From contig NW_019211456.1 of NCBI RefSeq assembly GCF_002443255.2, forward strand, positions 17,407,557 through 17,471,556: DNA of 64,000 nt, given 5' to 3'. The position numbers were made by a program, and so were the translations under genes. This DNA is from Varroa destructor (Eukaryota > Arthropoda > Arachnida > Mesostigmata > Varroidae). The notes beneath the pieces are model-generated. The model was not told the origin of the DNA. It searched no databases and was given only the letters and a program-made list of their open reading frames with translations. Positions 50,967 through 64,000 of this stretch are shown here, piece by piece. Each line of letters begins with the position of its first letter. Positions within the stretch are counted from its first letter, which is position 1.

Positions 50967-51191
50967 CAGTCTGCATTTCCTAAAAGCGGCCTGTTTCGTT
51001 TGTACCATCCATAAAGATTCAGCATGTGCGTAGTGATTGTGATTATGCGCGGGCCCAAAAACGCTTTGGAGTTCCACAAGCACCTCACCTCATGGTGGGA
51101 ACGCTGGCAGACCGTCTCAGTACGTTTCTCCATTCCTCGCAATCGGATCACGTAATCATATTAATAGTCTTAAGAAATGGCCATGTTTGAA

Positions 51192-51234
51192 GCCGTACAG
51201 CCAACATTCGCGCAGCGAATGCTGACTGTACGGC
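51192..51234. repeat. 20-bp inverted repeat with 3-base loop
   Basis: The left arm 51192-51211 and right arm 51215-51234 are complementary at 18 of 20 positions around the loop GCA. If transcribed from the minus strand, both mismatches become G-U wobble pairs and the whole stem pairs; from the plus strand they are A-C mismatches. The length is short for a microRNA precursor. It could be a transposon terminus pair, a hairpin RNA element or a cruciform. Confidence 0.9.
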
Positions 51235-52090
51235 CCCTTATTTGATGAGAGAGCTTCTCCAGAGAGTATTAAACCAAGGTAGTGCCCTGGACGTGTTCGG
51301 GTAGCTTGGAGAACGACTCCCTACGGATCCCTTCTAGAGCACTTCTCGATGATAACGGTATGCGCATCGGTAGTTCATCTGATGTGTCAGTATAGTTAGC
51401 AAACGTATATAGGCGGCATAGGCTGTCTTTTGTCAAGAGCGTATAAAGGAGTTCTGGATACTTCTAAGTTGTCGACACTTGCGGCAGAGCTTCAGGCTAG
51501 TCTAGATTCTCTGCATTAAAGAATTACCCAGCTCACATAGAGATGATGGGGCTTAACCAAGCGACCCTATTCTTAACCTTTATCAGCGAAGGAAGGTATT
51601 GTTTTAGGGTTCTACCATGATTGACAGTAGCTTCTTTCATACCCCTCTTCGACTGTGGTGCTGCGATGCCAGGACTTTGCCAGAGCAAACTAAGCTGAAG
51701 AAACGCTGCTGTGCAGGATACCCCTGCCATCCGCTGAGATTCGAGACTTTGGGAATATAGAAGCTTAGAGCTACACGTCTTCTGCAAGGAAACTGCGGTA
51801 GACTTTAAGGAACAACTGGGTTGGATACTACACGTTACAGCTGATGTCGATATATCTGAAGCGCGGAAACGTACTGCAGTCATCAGTTTCAATGCCTGTA
51901 TAGAGTGACGCAAGGCTGGCTGTGAATCATACTATACATATTTATATCTTAGAAATTATCGTATATTAAAACAATAAGATAAACCCTTCCCAGTAGCCAT
52001 TTGGATATTATGTTGCGTGTACAGATGCATACAATATGCAAATAATAGTCTGTCTGAGCATACACTTTATGACCTGATTCATTTTCGCAG

Positions 52091-52165
52091 ATGTGGCGGG
52101 CACTTACTTGCATTAAAGCTGTTTCCAAAGAATTGTTACGGTCAATTTTTTATTTAGAAAAATAA
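52091..52165 (+). CDS. Candidate terminal exon
   Basis: An acceptor (gacctgattcattttcgcag) ends at 52090 and is followed in phase 0 by ATG TGG CGG and 24 open codons in total to TAA. The short product is basic and helical (RALTCIKAVSKELLRS). It may close the plus-strand exon series seen from 49 kb onward, or it may be chance. Confidence 0.22.
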   Translation: MWRALTCIKAVSKELLRSIFYLEK

Positions 52166-52393
52166 CACCGTAGTACTCACAACTTCAGCTCACGCTACGA
52201 TTGTCACCGGACCATCGGATTACTGCAGATCGTTTTTCGAAGGGATCCATCGTCACATCCTTAAGTTAATGCAACTTAAAATCTGATACTAAACGGGATG
52301 CTATTATTGACCACGGCTGTTGATGACATCTCACTTGATATGCGTATTACTGGCTAAATATTATACATCCAGTAGTAATATGTCTTTCGTCTT

Positions 52394-52413
52394 CAATAAT
52401 AATAATAATAATA
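52394..52413 (+). repeat. (AAT)6 microsatellite
   Basis: About six AAT units inside an otherwise unremarkable stretch. Confidence 0.9.
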
Positions 52414-55400
52414 ACAACTTGAACAAACGGATTGTCAACGAACGCTTCAGCACAGCCAGCGCTTCGATGCTCGACCTAAAACCTCAAAAAGCTAATCCAA
52501 ACCCAGCGCACTACGAAGATTGGTCTATTTCGGAGCTGTAGAGGACTGCGTTGGGATACTTCAGTAACGACACATCGAGAAGGGTGGTGCTACGAATTGT
52601 TATTTCTATAGATTATTGTTGCTATTGTCCTCAGCAGCGCGCCTTCGATGATGCTAAACGCTTTCAAGTGCTTATGCATCTGGGAGACGGCTCGATTAGA
52701 ATGTGTCGAAAGCAAGCTTCAGCATCACTGGAAGCCGTACCGCTAAAACTAAGCCCGGATATGGGGCGACTACGAAGCAGTGATCTCTGTTGAAGATTGC
52801 CTGTACTAACGAGTGCGGACAGATATGACCAAGTGTAGCTGCTCACCAATGAGGGCGCAAAGATCCTGTCTCACTAACGGAAATGTCCTTGCGGACCGCA
52901 AAAGACACGAGGGTTTGGGCTGTGAGTGGAAACTCAAGGAGGACACGTTTTTATTGAACAAACATGGATTATTAGCGAATCTGACGCAACGTGGCTAATC
53001 CAAGAAAGAACCTTGCAGCACATATTTGTGCGCTTAGATAAAACAATCAGCGTAAACACTAGGGGATTAGCAAAATGACACCAACATTTAATCTTCGGCC
53101 CCCTTTCGTAATAGAAGGCGCTCAATATATTCCATATCGACCTCTGTCCGCGTTCTGGCTAAGCTAGAGGTTCCACTTGTACCGTCGATTCGATTTCACT
53201 CAAATTCTAGCAGTCACCACTGGTAAATGTTTATTTGTCGAGAGCGCGTAACCAACAAGCAGTCATGGTAAATGCGTTTTTTAATAAAGATGCGCTCTTA
53301 TACTCTGAGATTCAATTAGCTAGTGCCCTTCAGATTTCAGCTCCTTCACCTAACGCTCCGTTTACGAGTGTCTCACGTTGAATACACGAGATGTTCATTT
53401 TGCGTAAACTTCGCTTATCATTACCCATCTTTCGATCAGATCATGTCGGCACTCTGTGGAGTACTTCAACGATCGAAAGCTTCCCCACGATAAAGTTGCC
53501 TCAGTCGTAGAAGATTACCTCTTCAATTATAGCTCCACTCGATTTTTGTTCGTCTATCTATAGTGCCTTTTAGTCATCAGTTGACATTAGTCCTCCTCAA
53601 CACTCTCAGGCGAAAAAAAAATATTTTCGTAGTCCGACCTCGCTGCTGAGTACTCAGCCGTTCCGCCGTTTCAGGCCACGAACCTTTTCTCCAAAGCTGA
53701 GACTGACATCAACCCTTTGTGTAAGTAGCTCTGTCACAGAAAGACGACGAAGTGTGTCTGCAAGTGACGGAAAGTAAACCGGTGCAATCCGACTACGATG
53801 GTGAATGAAACTTCTGACTCCGTCGACAGGCAGAACCCCCGATACTGGTGCTAGTAAAGAGGCAAACTGTTTTGAATACGACCCCCTACCATTACGTTCG
53901 CTCGTGGATTTGGCCTGCCTGGGTCGAATCTTTCCTTCGATCTCCCTTCGCTGCGACTGCATTGACGTATAGTCCAGGCCTGCAAGCGAAAGAACGCTCA
54001 CTGCTACCCACTGTTCAACGAAGGCTCGATAAAAGTTTGAATGATGCATTCGACCTGGCAGGGCCCTGGCTCGAAAAGGACTGTTGGCGATCCTTGTAAT
54101 CGTGGCACGTTTTCGTCGGGATGAAGATGACAATTGGCCCCACACATAAGTTTGCGGCGATAGACTGAAAATGAGATACAATTTTGCCGTGCGTATCTAA
54201 GGAATATTAATGAAACATTTATTTAAATAGAAGAATTAAGCCCACAAAAATCCGAAAGCCTTGTCCGAACATAGTGAATTCCTAAGTTTTATAAAAGAGA
54301 AAAGGGAAAATCAACAGGGAATCTGTTGCTCATGTGGGGACCATTTCTCGATTAAGACATCTATACTTTAAAGTGTTGAACCATAGGCTTCTCGAGGGAA
54401 ATTGATTGTTCATTGACCCGTTTTTCTACCTGACTGCATCTATTATAAAATTGTCGGAATGAACGGAATACGATGAAAGAGACTAAAATGTTAAGTCCAG
54501 CTAATATGCCTTCGTGAGAATCCCAATCATTAACATTGGTAGAAAGAAAAGTAGCTACGCTGGAGAGCCCGCGAGCGTCATGTCTCAGACCGCAATCGAA
54601 GGCTGCATCGTCCATACATAGTAGTTGTCTTCAAAAGACATCCGTGTGTGTATTATATTGGAAAATGATCGTATTCATTGCGTCGCAATACAAGACTGTT
54701 CTCATACGCCGAAGCAGGCTATTATATCCGAGAGTAGTTGTTAGGCATTTTTTTACGATGACCCATCAGCAAATCCTACTTATGACTAGCTCATACGCAA
54801 CGTAGATGTATTTCTAATGAATCAATAAACGCGTTTCAGGAACGAACGTTTCTCTATTTTCTGTTGCCGATCGTTCGGATCGATATGGCAATTTTCGTTT
54901 TAACGACACACTTCTCTTCGTCGGATCATTTCAGACCGGTCAAAAATTCATTCGTATGTAGCCTGCAAAAATCGTATGAGTATATCGATTGAATTTGTTT
55001 ATCCGTAGTCAAGCTTGGATCATGAGGCTTAGTGTGCAGCAGCTTTACGTGAACCAGCCTCATTGGCTCCGTTGAATCGTAGAGGGATTGTTGTACACCC
55101 GCTAAATGGAGATTGACGCCTATTAGTGCATGCCATAATTCCCGATGGCCTTTATCACTGGCTTTGCTATTACATATCATAGATGCAATAGATAGAGATT
55201 TGAGTTAGCTTTGGGTCAGTTTATGTTGTTCTTGTCAATTATTCTCTCCGGAGCAAATACGGCGGCTGTCGATAGCGGATGCCTTTAATTGTTTCTAAAT
55301 CGAATTTTGTTCCGCCCGCACCTCGGCTCTCACAACTCGCCTTCGACCGCAACACTGATTAAATCGGCACCGAACGGCGTTTCGCTTTGAAACGCAACGG

Positions 55401-57737
55401 TATCGCTCGACAGAACCGTCAGTAAATGTACACCTGTATGACTGGTAAAGACAGGCAGACTGGGTTGGAATTTACGAAGATACTGGGTTCGAAACTGTGA
55501 GGCCAGCGAAGACCGATGCTTGAGGTAGACCGTATCATGGGTAACCAGTCATCTATCTATATTCCCTGCAGTGTAAAGCGGTACTCTGAAGCACAGATTC
55601 GGATAGACAGGAGCAAGAAATTCAATTAACAAAGACAGGACAAAGGAAAGAAAGGCAAATTGGTTGCCGAATGTTGAACCCTACTACCTATTCGTCGGCT
55701 ACAATGCAACGTCATAACAACAACATAACAATAATAACAAAACCAAAGTTCAACTACAGTAAACTATCATGTAATTTACTTGACGGTAAGATTATGGGAG
55801 ATGCGTAAATTGTGCAGCGGCCTCGTCAGGGTCATAAAAACCGCCTGCTGCCGAACGAATCGAGGCCAGCTAGTCCTAGCTATAGGTTTGAATTTAGTTG
55901 AGTTTACACCCAGTAGTGAATAACTTATGTTGCCACAACATGCAACGACCCGTAATCTTCGACGAGCGCCGACACGATTATAGACATCATATTCTACATG
56001 ATTTACTACGTTGCTACAACTATTTCTCAAAAGTGCCAGAACTGTCCACAATATAGGAACCTACAACAAACTGATTGATCCAATGAAGCCGTTTGTAAGG
56101 CATTAGGTGCGGCTCTGATTGGAGAAGCCTCCGCGTTTTGAAGCTAGCACAGACCTATAAACTAGTCTTTTTCTGTTCAGCAAGAGTTCAGCAGAGACGG
56201 AAAGAAGTGTTTTCCATGATCACTAATCGCTGCCATAATTGCCAACGATAACTAAGCTGGATAGTCACTTTGACAGTGTGTCTTAACAAAGAACTTCTCA
56301 GTCATACGGACAGGGTGTTGGCCTAATGAGGCGGATTGTATCGATGGGCGGCGTTGTGCCATATGGGCACATACGATGTTCAATAGCATCCTGGCGCAAC
56401 AGAGGAATTTGTATTATGAACTATGAAAGAAGCAACAAAAGTGAGATACTAAACTATAACTGGCTTCATTGGCGAGATAGTATAGCGTGAGTCAAATTCC
56501 ATATTTCTACTTGATTTTCAGGCCACATTGGCCAGGAAAGAAGTAAAACTTTAATTACCGTAAAAGTCATTCTTTAAGTGCAAAACTAAACTCGCTATTA
56601 TTTCCCTGCCACCGCATTCTCGAGCTAATTGCGACTGGATGCGTCCATAGGACAAAGTAAGCGTTACTGCTGCAATGAATATATATGTTCGAGTAAAAAA
56701 CTTCTCGTCAGCCCTTATTGTTTCGACGGTTGGGCAAGTTGATTGTTTGCCCCCTGAACTATCTAAATATAGTTGTGCTGAACCCGCCTGTCTGGTTTCA
56801 GCAAAGGCACCGGCCGTGAGTGTCTTCATTTTCTGGCTGGCTGTTTAAAGATGAAAGTCTTCCCCGGGCTGATTGCGCCCTATCCGTGACAGCAATCACT
56901 GGCCTATAGTCATTTGGTTATACGTACTGAATTGGACTTGCGCGAGTTAATGAAAAGGTAGATAAATCGCCTGCAGTTAGTAGGGTAGCACCTAGGTAAA
57001 ACAAACTTCCTTAGCATCTTTTACCGAAAGATTTCAGACATTCAGAGCGCAACAGACGCCACAAGAACTATATAAGCCTTCTTAATCAACAATCACTGAC
57101 CGGATTGTATACGTCACGTAATTTGAACGTGTGTCTATTATGATTTAGTTTTAGAAAAGAGAAAAGAACTTGGACAAAGACATTTCGGTAAGGGAGCTCT
57201 CTTCTTAGTGTAGCATAATAGAGACAAAGCATGGTAACGAGCCAGATGCGTGTCACATACAACAATACACTTGAGCAAGTGATTATGGGTTGTTCCCTCA
57301 TGATATCCCGATAATACAATAAATCGAACATTGTATATGTTTATTTAGCTGTACGTAGCCAGCCGGCGCGACACGTTGCGCTTAAGAGTTGAAGACACGT
57401 ACTAGTTATCAGCTTTGCCAGAATGCACAAGCCGCTCGAATAGGATCTTCCAGTCAACACTGCGACAATTACGGGTTCTTCTTACGTCTCGTTACTCCGT
57501 CAGTCTAATCCTGATCGTTTGCCGTAGTTGATTTATTGATAAATGACAATATACCTGTCATCATACAATGACGAGTCGTAGAGCAGTAGGAATCTTATTA
57601 CTTATAGCAGCGCTGATTTCGATGACGATAGCGTTAACGGGCGTCCTGACGTCGTGAGGATTAATGCACTCATAGACGCTCGATAAAGGATATTCTGTCC
57701 TCGCACAGTATTCGACTGCTGCATGACAATAGTCGCG
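52414..57737. other. No supported gene
   Basis: The largest frame is on the minus strand at 53654-54181 (175 codons, no domain, basic and serine-rich). It is the longest open frame in the window outside Toll, yet still within chance expectation. An acceptor ending at 56520 has only ten open codons after it. Confidence 0.4.
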
Positions 57738-57765
57738 TACTAGTAATAATAATAATGATGATGAT
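57738..57765 (+). repeat. (AAT)n(GAT)n compound tract
   Basis: About four AAT units run into about three GAT units. Confidence 0.88.
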
Positions 57766-60030
57766 ATCAATAAGAAGCGGGGTCTCGTAGTTCTCCGTTC
57801 CTTTCATTGCAGTGCTTGTTGTTTCTGATGGTGGCACTGTTTTTGTCCGATAATGGCGGTGCATAATGATGTTTTCAGAGAAGTTGAGCAGATACTTGTT
57901 AACGATGCAGTTTGCCGGGGCGTTATCTGTCTCGCTTTCGTATTGTTCTGTGCTAAAAAAGAACCGAATGATGACAAGAAGAACGGACGAGCCCGCGTCC
58001 AAGAGCTGGGTCAGTTTAGTGGCCTGAGATACATCTGTATTCTAACCATAGATTCGTAAGGCTCGCTGAGAGTTTAATGAATACGTAGCTTACACACTTA
58101 TATACGTAAGCTGTGTTTCTGTTTCATTGTTTTTTTCGAACTGTGACAAAGGGTGCATTTTATTTTGCAAGCCGTTAAATCGTACCTGCTTAAGTATAAC
58201 TCATTTGTTTTCCTCGCTTTATTGTTGGGTGCAGCTCAACGCCAATATGTCGTTTTCTATTGTGTATCGATACTTGGGATTATATACTGGCGGGCATGCT
58301 TAACCGGCCCTGTCGCGCGCCGTACTGATATAACGATACGTTGTTCAGCAGTAACTATATTTAGTAGTGAATTAATCAGCAGGTTGAAAGGTTTTTCGAA
58401 AAAATGTGCCAAAAATGTATCGAGGGAAGCCATTGACAGTCACGATGGCAGAACCATGTGGCATGTTCAGTGTATATCCGTCTGGTTTAAGCAAAACGAA
58501 CGCGTTTCAACGAAAAGCCAGTGAGACTATGTGCACTGGGTGAACGTTATAGATTCTCTAAGTTTGAGGCCCTGTGTGAGTACATTGTTCCTATCCTACC
58601 ATCAACGCGCGTACACATATACACAGTTAGTACTATCAGTGAATTTGCCACATAGATCTACAGTTAATATTCCCGGAACTCAAGTTCACTTTTTCCTACG
58701 TATTCATACTTATGTCTTTAGCTGCCGTTGTTTTTATCTGCAGTAGAATAGTAAGTTTCGATATTTCTATCTTTGGCGTGGTCAGCTCGCCTGGATTTTG
58801 CCGCCTATAACCTATTGATCTATTTATCGTAGACATTTAAATACGTAATAACATTATATGGAAAATTTGTTGTAGGCCGGTAGCGGAGCAGAAACCCAAT
58901 CTTTCTACTTATCCACCGCAATGACAACTGTTATTTGCTGCCAATAGCTGGAAGCACCCAGAAATTAATCGCACGAACCCGGCCGCCGAAAACTACAGTT
59001 TCTCCGAAAACGCCACACAGAACAGCGTCAATTGCATAGACATATTATTTCAGCTACGCTGATTCATCCGCACGTAGCGAATCGCAAAGCGAAGTGGGCA
59101 ATAAAGATAGCACGCTACCAATTATACTGCGAGAAAGGAAAACGTATGTCGCATAGATAAATAGCCAAGTGTACGTGTGTAGATATGTCGATGCCTATAA
59201 TTTCTAGAAAATGAAAAGGGCTTAGACAGCGAGCGAACAAACCCGATTAAGACAAAACCCCAATTAAATTCGATCGGGCAAAACTAGCGGATCGCCATGG
59301 TGCTGCTGCCGCCGCTGATACAGCGGCTGTGGCTTCCCGAGGCACGATGCCACGCCTCAGAAGCTATGCAATCCTCTGTGTATCGGGGGTAATCATGTCA
59401 GAAAAAATGATTCTACACCAACAACTATTGATGTTTCACGACATGGCATCGCGTTAGGTGCCGGCGATCGTTGCGTACTGCCAATAGCTACCGGCCGCCT
59501 ATATATAAATGCTTTTCATCTTTGATGATCCCGTCCGCTAGGACGGACGATCCCAAGTCATAGAAGTTATGAAATGATGGGAGACGAAATGTACATATAT
59601 TATTTTTCGTAACACCTTCTTAGATTTTATCGTGGTTCGTTCTATCTTCGGGCGGTAATTGCATCCATAGATATTGTGTATGGACGTTATATAGCTTATA
59701 TGAAATAGAAAGACCTATCGGTAGATCAGTTCCTCGATCGAATGTTACCATGCCTAAGCAAGTCAATTAGGACTATTAGTCATGATAATACATTTTATTC
59801 ATAAAGATATATCTGCATATGCGAAAAGATAATCCACTGATAAGAAGAGGGTGGGGATTGGAACTTCCTTTATAGGATAGATTCCTACAAGTCTTTGTCA
59901 CTGACAACAAGTCTAGGTACTCTTTTTGATCCAACAAGATGGCGCTCCTTATCGAGTCGACAGCAATGGCCAAAGAGAGAACAAGTAGATCAAACTGTTC
60001 CAGCGCGCAAATCAATGGGCCGATTTTCAG

Positions 60031-60306
60031 GTACAATTACGCCTTCTGTTCACAGTCTCTGTATATGCTGCCGTGCTGATAGACACACCACTGTATTTCT
60101 GCTGGACATCCAAAAGAATCTCCGATTTTTTCTCCGTTGCTATGGAGTTTCCCCATCTTCTGTTTTTATTCTGTCCAAGTTGGAGTAAGACGTTCGATGG
60201 TGACGCTTCGGCGTGCGCTCGGCAGCCAAGTTTAAATGATCGACCGTCACGTTTTAAGCGGCATTTTGCCCGCGTAGTTGATGACCGTACGAGCTTGTCG
60301 CTGTGA
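60031..60306 (+). CDS. Candidate terminal exon with two membrane helices
   Basis: An acceptor (gggccgattttcag) ends at 60030, and 91 codons are open in phase 0 to TGA. The peptide has a first hydrophobic helix (LLFTVSVYAAVLIDTPLYF) and a second (FFSVAMEFPHLLFLFC) followed by a basic tail, loosely like helices 6 and 7 and the tail of a rhodopsin-type receptor, but the usual NPxxY-type motif is absent. The same CAG followed by GTACAA also reads as a donor for an open frame upstream (59895-60030), so the site could work either way. Confidence 0.28.
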   Translation, partial: VQLRLLFTVSVYAAVLIDTPLYFCWTSKRISDFFSVAMEFPHLLFLFCPSWSKTFDGDASACARQPSLNDRPSRFKRHFARVVDDRTSLSL

Positions 60307-63300
60307 TAGCTGGCTATCCACTATCCCAATTAAGATTGCCGTCCTCTAGCGTACCAGTGGTGCATCAATGCTTTATTTTAGTAACTAAATGAATAAATAG
60401 AATATTTCATTTTTACACTGTGATGTACGGTAAATGAAACTTTTACTCTATACGTTCGTGATCTGATATCGCATCTGCTCGGTACGTTATATGGCTGGCG
60501 TATGAAGAAAGCGTCCAGACCCGGTGCGGAACCGGAGTATTGGATTCGCCACGGCCACTAAGATATTTTAAGCTATGGCACAGATTCGTGAGCCTTAACG
60601 GTGCTCAATACCGTTTCATTGCAGCGTGTAAAACGATTACATTTCTAATAATTCTATTAAAAGATCATTTTACTCAAGTACGGATTTGTTTTCTTTTTCA
60701 CGGTTTTATATAAGGCGACCGTTAGTTTATACATTATACCCATCCGCATTTCACCTATTTTCATTTATGTTGAAGACAATATCAGCGGCAATGAAGAGCG
60801 TATTGTGATAACAGCATACGCCGTTCGATCGCGTCCATCTGTCGAATTAGTGCTCTATTCCTTAGTTTGTGTACAATAACAGATCATTCACAGTGCACCT
60901 AGATCTGTTCTAAATGAGGAATAGTAAGGGATACTCCTCCAGCGGCCAGCGGCCAGCGCCCTTCGTGCTAACAATGATCTTGTCGACATACGTGTGCTTG
61001 AACGTTGTTCTGCTCAGTATGGTTGCCTGAAAAGGCGTTTCTGTCTGTGACAGATACCGCCACAGGTGCCACTGTCCGGCTGACTGACCGATAACAGCTT
61101 ACGGTCATGACGACGACGACGACAACAGAAAATAATGTAGAAATTATGAACAGACTGGGATTAATTTCCATTTGATCTGCTGGAATCATACAGATGCTTT
61201 TTTGTCGCTTGCGCTCCTATCATACCGTAGCAGCTGCTGACGCGGCGACAAAAACAACGAAATCTTCATGATACTACGGGATCTTGGGCAAGGTGAAGTA
61301 GCCAGTGCCAGTGCTAGTGCTGTCAATTACAAACTATGATATTACTGCTTGCTGTAGGATTTTCGAAGAGACATGGTGATGGAAAGAGGGGAAGCAGTTA
61401 ATAGAGGTTAGCAGACCGATAGATGGATGGATGGGTAGACCCATTTTGTGCCATAAAGGTATATATATTTCCGTCTGAGCCTGTCCTGGTTATACAGCTT
61501 TACAGAAATTCACGCGTTTTTGTTACCAGTTTTAATTGAAAGAAAAAATCGGCAGACCTGTACACGGCAGTAAACGCTATTATCGTACTTAGATAGCGCT
61601 GGAAACTGTTTGGGCTTATCATGACGTATGTGTCGATGTATAGAGCCTGATTATTATGTCTCTCTATGTCTGTGTTCGTGTATAATATTTTGTTCATATA
61701 GATTTTTGTTTATTCTCTCGAGAGCAATTAAAACTTGGAAGAGCCTTTTTGAATGTCTTGATTTGCCTATCTCGTTTCTTAAAGCTGTGTGTGCAAACGA
61801 GGGCAGCATGCAGTCAAAGTATACAGGGTACTGCATCTTTGGATTGAACTGAACTGTTAATAAGCCGGCTCGAGCCGATCGACTATTGATTACGTTTAGC
61901 CTTATTTTGAAGAGTGGAACTCGAGACATGCGCCAAATGTTAACCTATTTTCTAATAGCTAATAGCGATAATAATATTTGTTTGTAATAGTGTTATATCG
62001 GTTGTTTAAGGGCGTATTTTCGGCACCTGTGAACGAGTATCAAGGCGCTTTTCTCAGCGCTAAGCTAAAGAGCCTAGATAGAGGCGTGGTTATGTGTGAC
62101 AGAGCTTCTGCGAAACGCTAAGGATCATCAGTACAACGAAAGCTTACCGTGGAGGTATCAGCCATAACAAGCTACTACGCGGTAGGTCCACCGCGCCTTT
62201 TTTTCTATGGGCACCCAAAGAGCTTCTTTGAGTGCCTTCATTCACAAATTCCCTCTACATGCATTCAGTGTGACCCTTCCAAGCTCGTTTGTCCGACAGC
62301 AGGAGCCCCGCTTCCTACTCTGAAGATTCCTCCCAAAGGCACCGCCACCGCCTCTTGCGGTTCGATAATGATGTGGCATTGTAGCATTCTCATTAGAAGA
62401 CGCAAGAAAGACACCCCGTTCCAAGCTGCACCTGGAAGGTTCAATGTCGATATTCTTCCGCTTTTGCACATGATCGTAATCATAGAGCTCCAGGAATCGA
62501 CCAACAAATTTACGACGACTGCTGCTTGTTCTCTGCTGTCTTATAGGCCGATTTTACTTTGCTCGATTTACGTTAGCGGCAACGCGCTCACTGTAAGGAC
62601 AATTCTATACGAAACGAAAGGCAGAATAGTTTGTAGCCGTTACTAACTACTAGGTAACAGAATAATGTATAGCAACGAAGCTATACTGTTACTAGAACAA
62701 AGCAACTATATATCCAGAGAAAGCTAGGTTATCTCAGCTTGGCCCGTAAACACTTTGTACTTTATTCAATATAAAATAATCGCTTGCGTCATTCCTTCAG
62801 CCAATCGCAGTTAATTCGTAAATGTTAACGGAGCTTGCTTACGTGTACGACAAACGAAGCCTGCGATGAGTGATACTTAACGCGGCGTCCATTGATCTTT
62901 TATTATGCATATTCTATCTTTTTCTATCATACAATTTTGGACACCGTTCATCACCTTTGTTTGCTGTGCTTGTGTAGTTCTCATCTGTACTGTTCCGGTA
63001 TTTATCAGAGGAGAAGAAAAATGGGCCATAATATTTTGTTTCCGTCTCTGCTAGCCGTGACTCCCCAAATATTTTCTCGGCACTGACTGAAAAAACATCC
63101 ACTGGCTCCAGGTAACTTTCAACTCGGACGGAATGGGCCGACACCTACAGTTCGAATTAACTTGTCCCAGTCGAGTAATACCACGAGTCGATTGAAAGGT
63201 GTGTTTATACCACCTGTGAATGACAAGCCTCATATTGAACATTATTATTATTGCATGTCATATTCATCGATAGATACTCAGAGTGATCACAAAGGAAGCA

Positions 63301-64000
63301 ACAACTCAGCTTGTCTTGTCTTCACAAGCATTCACATTTGATGAAGCACTTTTACTTCTTTTGGAACTTACGAAACTCGTTTTTTTGGGAGGGCAACACT
63401 TCGACGAAAGTATAGGACAGAATATAGCATTTCTGACATAAATACTTTTAAGTAAATAACCATTATGATGAGGTTTCTGTTAGTCTGGCTAAGCACGAAA
63501 ATTCTAATAACTGACGCACCAGCCTGAAATAGCAGCGTCGATTATCTATCCCGTTCAGGAGCTTGTCCTTGTTTCCGTCAGTCTTTGTTTTTCCGATGAC
63601 GTAACGCTTCGAGATAAATTTATCGACATGATTAATATCTAATCAGGTTGTTGGACAGAAGTCAGTCGTCACAGAGAAGTGGCCTTACGTTGGGGGGAAC
63701 GAATGAAATAATTATGTGGACGTCTTTAGTGCTGTGTCGGATACGATGAAGGAACGATAGTCTGCGTCGCAGGTAATATTTACCACATCCGCAAGCTACT
63801 CCGCAGGAATATGCCAATGCAGTAGGCTTAAGTCTCACTCCACAGTGGCCTGCGAGTGGCATTTTGAACGAGACGTGTTCAACAAGCAGCACCCGTTGTC
63901 ATTCCTCGGCGAAGTTAAGGGAACTACTACTGTCCTGATAAGTGGTCCGCTATTTACAGTGTCCCGACAAGGTTAAGATGGTCCTTGTCCTAATACGAAG
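60307..64000. other. No supported gene
   Basis: AT-rich with scattered frames (largest 62149-62646, 165 codons, no domain). It contains a small tandem repeat of ccagcgg near 60942-60957, a (GAC)5 run near 61108, a (GATG)n tract at 61419-61435 and CCAGTG-type repeats near 61300. Confidence 0.45.

Noticed and set aside
53654..54181. 175-codon minus-strand frame, the longest outside Toll
   Set aside because: Within chance length for 64 kb at this composition, no domain, no splice context.
58153..58524. 123-codon plus-strand frame with hydrophobic helices
   Set aside because: Another frame through the same stretch is equally open, the start codon is GTG, and no family pattern is visible.
59525..59590. 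TTGATGA followed by a GC hairpin and a later GAAA, like a hammerhead ribozyme core
   Set aside because: The stem is followed by ACGATC instead of GAAA, and the outer helices do not pair.
62149..62646. 165-codon plus-strand frame
   Set aside because: No domain, alternative start codon, chance length.

Overview
The window is sparse, intron- and intergenic-type DNA of an animal, with only one gene that can be called with certainty. That gene lies on the minus strand at 39306-42959. It is a single-exon Toll receptor of the multi-cysteine-cluster (protostome) type, closest in layout to arthropod Toll-6/Toll-7/Tollo/18-wheeler. The receptor, the moderate A+T richness, the many di- and trinucleotide microsatellites and the large gene-free spaces point to an arthropod. 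A mite or another arachnid is my guess, and the sequence alone cannot fix the species. There is no bacterial gene organisation, no CRISPR array, no rRNA or tRNA that I can support, and no recognisable transposase or reverse transcriptase.

Layout. 1-600: possible last exons of a plus-strand gene entering from the left. 0.6-13.4 kb: no clear gene; it holds CT-rich and G-rich low-complexity tracts and a few isolated good splice sites. 13.5-15.3 kb: a cluster of exon-like open frames on both strands. 15.3-31 kb: mostly empty, with exon candidates at 22.1 kb (+) and 24.7-24.9 kb (-) and a G+C-richer island at 28.95-29.92 kb. 31-36.4 kb: several open frames rich in predicted membrane helices on the minus strand, and on the plus strand at 33366-33548 an exon resembling the last exon of an arthropod gustatory receptor. 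38.9-39.0 kb: a compound microsatellite just downstream of the Toll gene. 39.3-43.0 kb: Toll. 43-48 kb: Toll upstream region with one exon candidate at 44.2 kb. 49-52.2 kb: a series of plus-strand exon candidates, including a 46-base one with strong splice sites at both ends. 52-64 kb: mostly empty, with one exon candidate at 60.0 kb.

Confidence is very uneven. Outside the Toll gene the longest open frame is 175 codons, about what chance gives in 64 kb of this composition, so length alone supports none of the candidates. They rest on splice-site matches, frame phase and, for one of them, a family-like pattern. Transcript reads would decide nearly all of them. The genes seen do not form an operon or an evident pathway. 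The secure biology is one cell-surface receptor for innate immunity or tissue patterning, possibly with chemoreceptor-type genes nearby.
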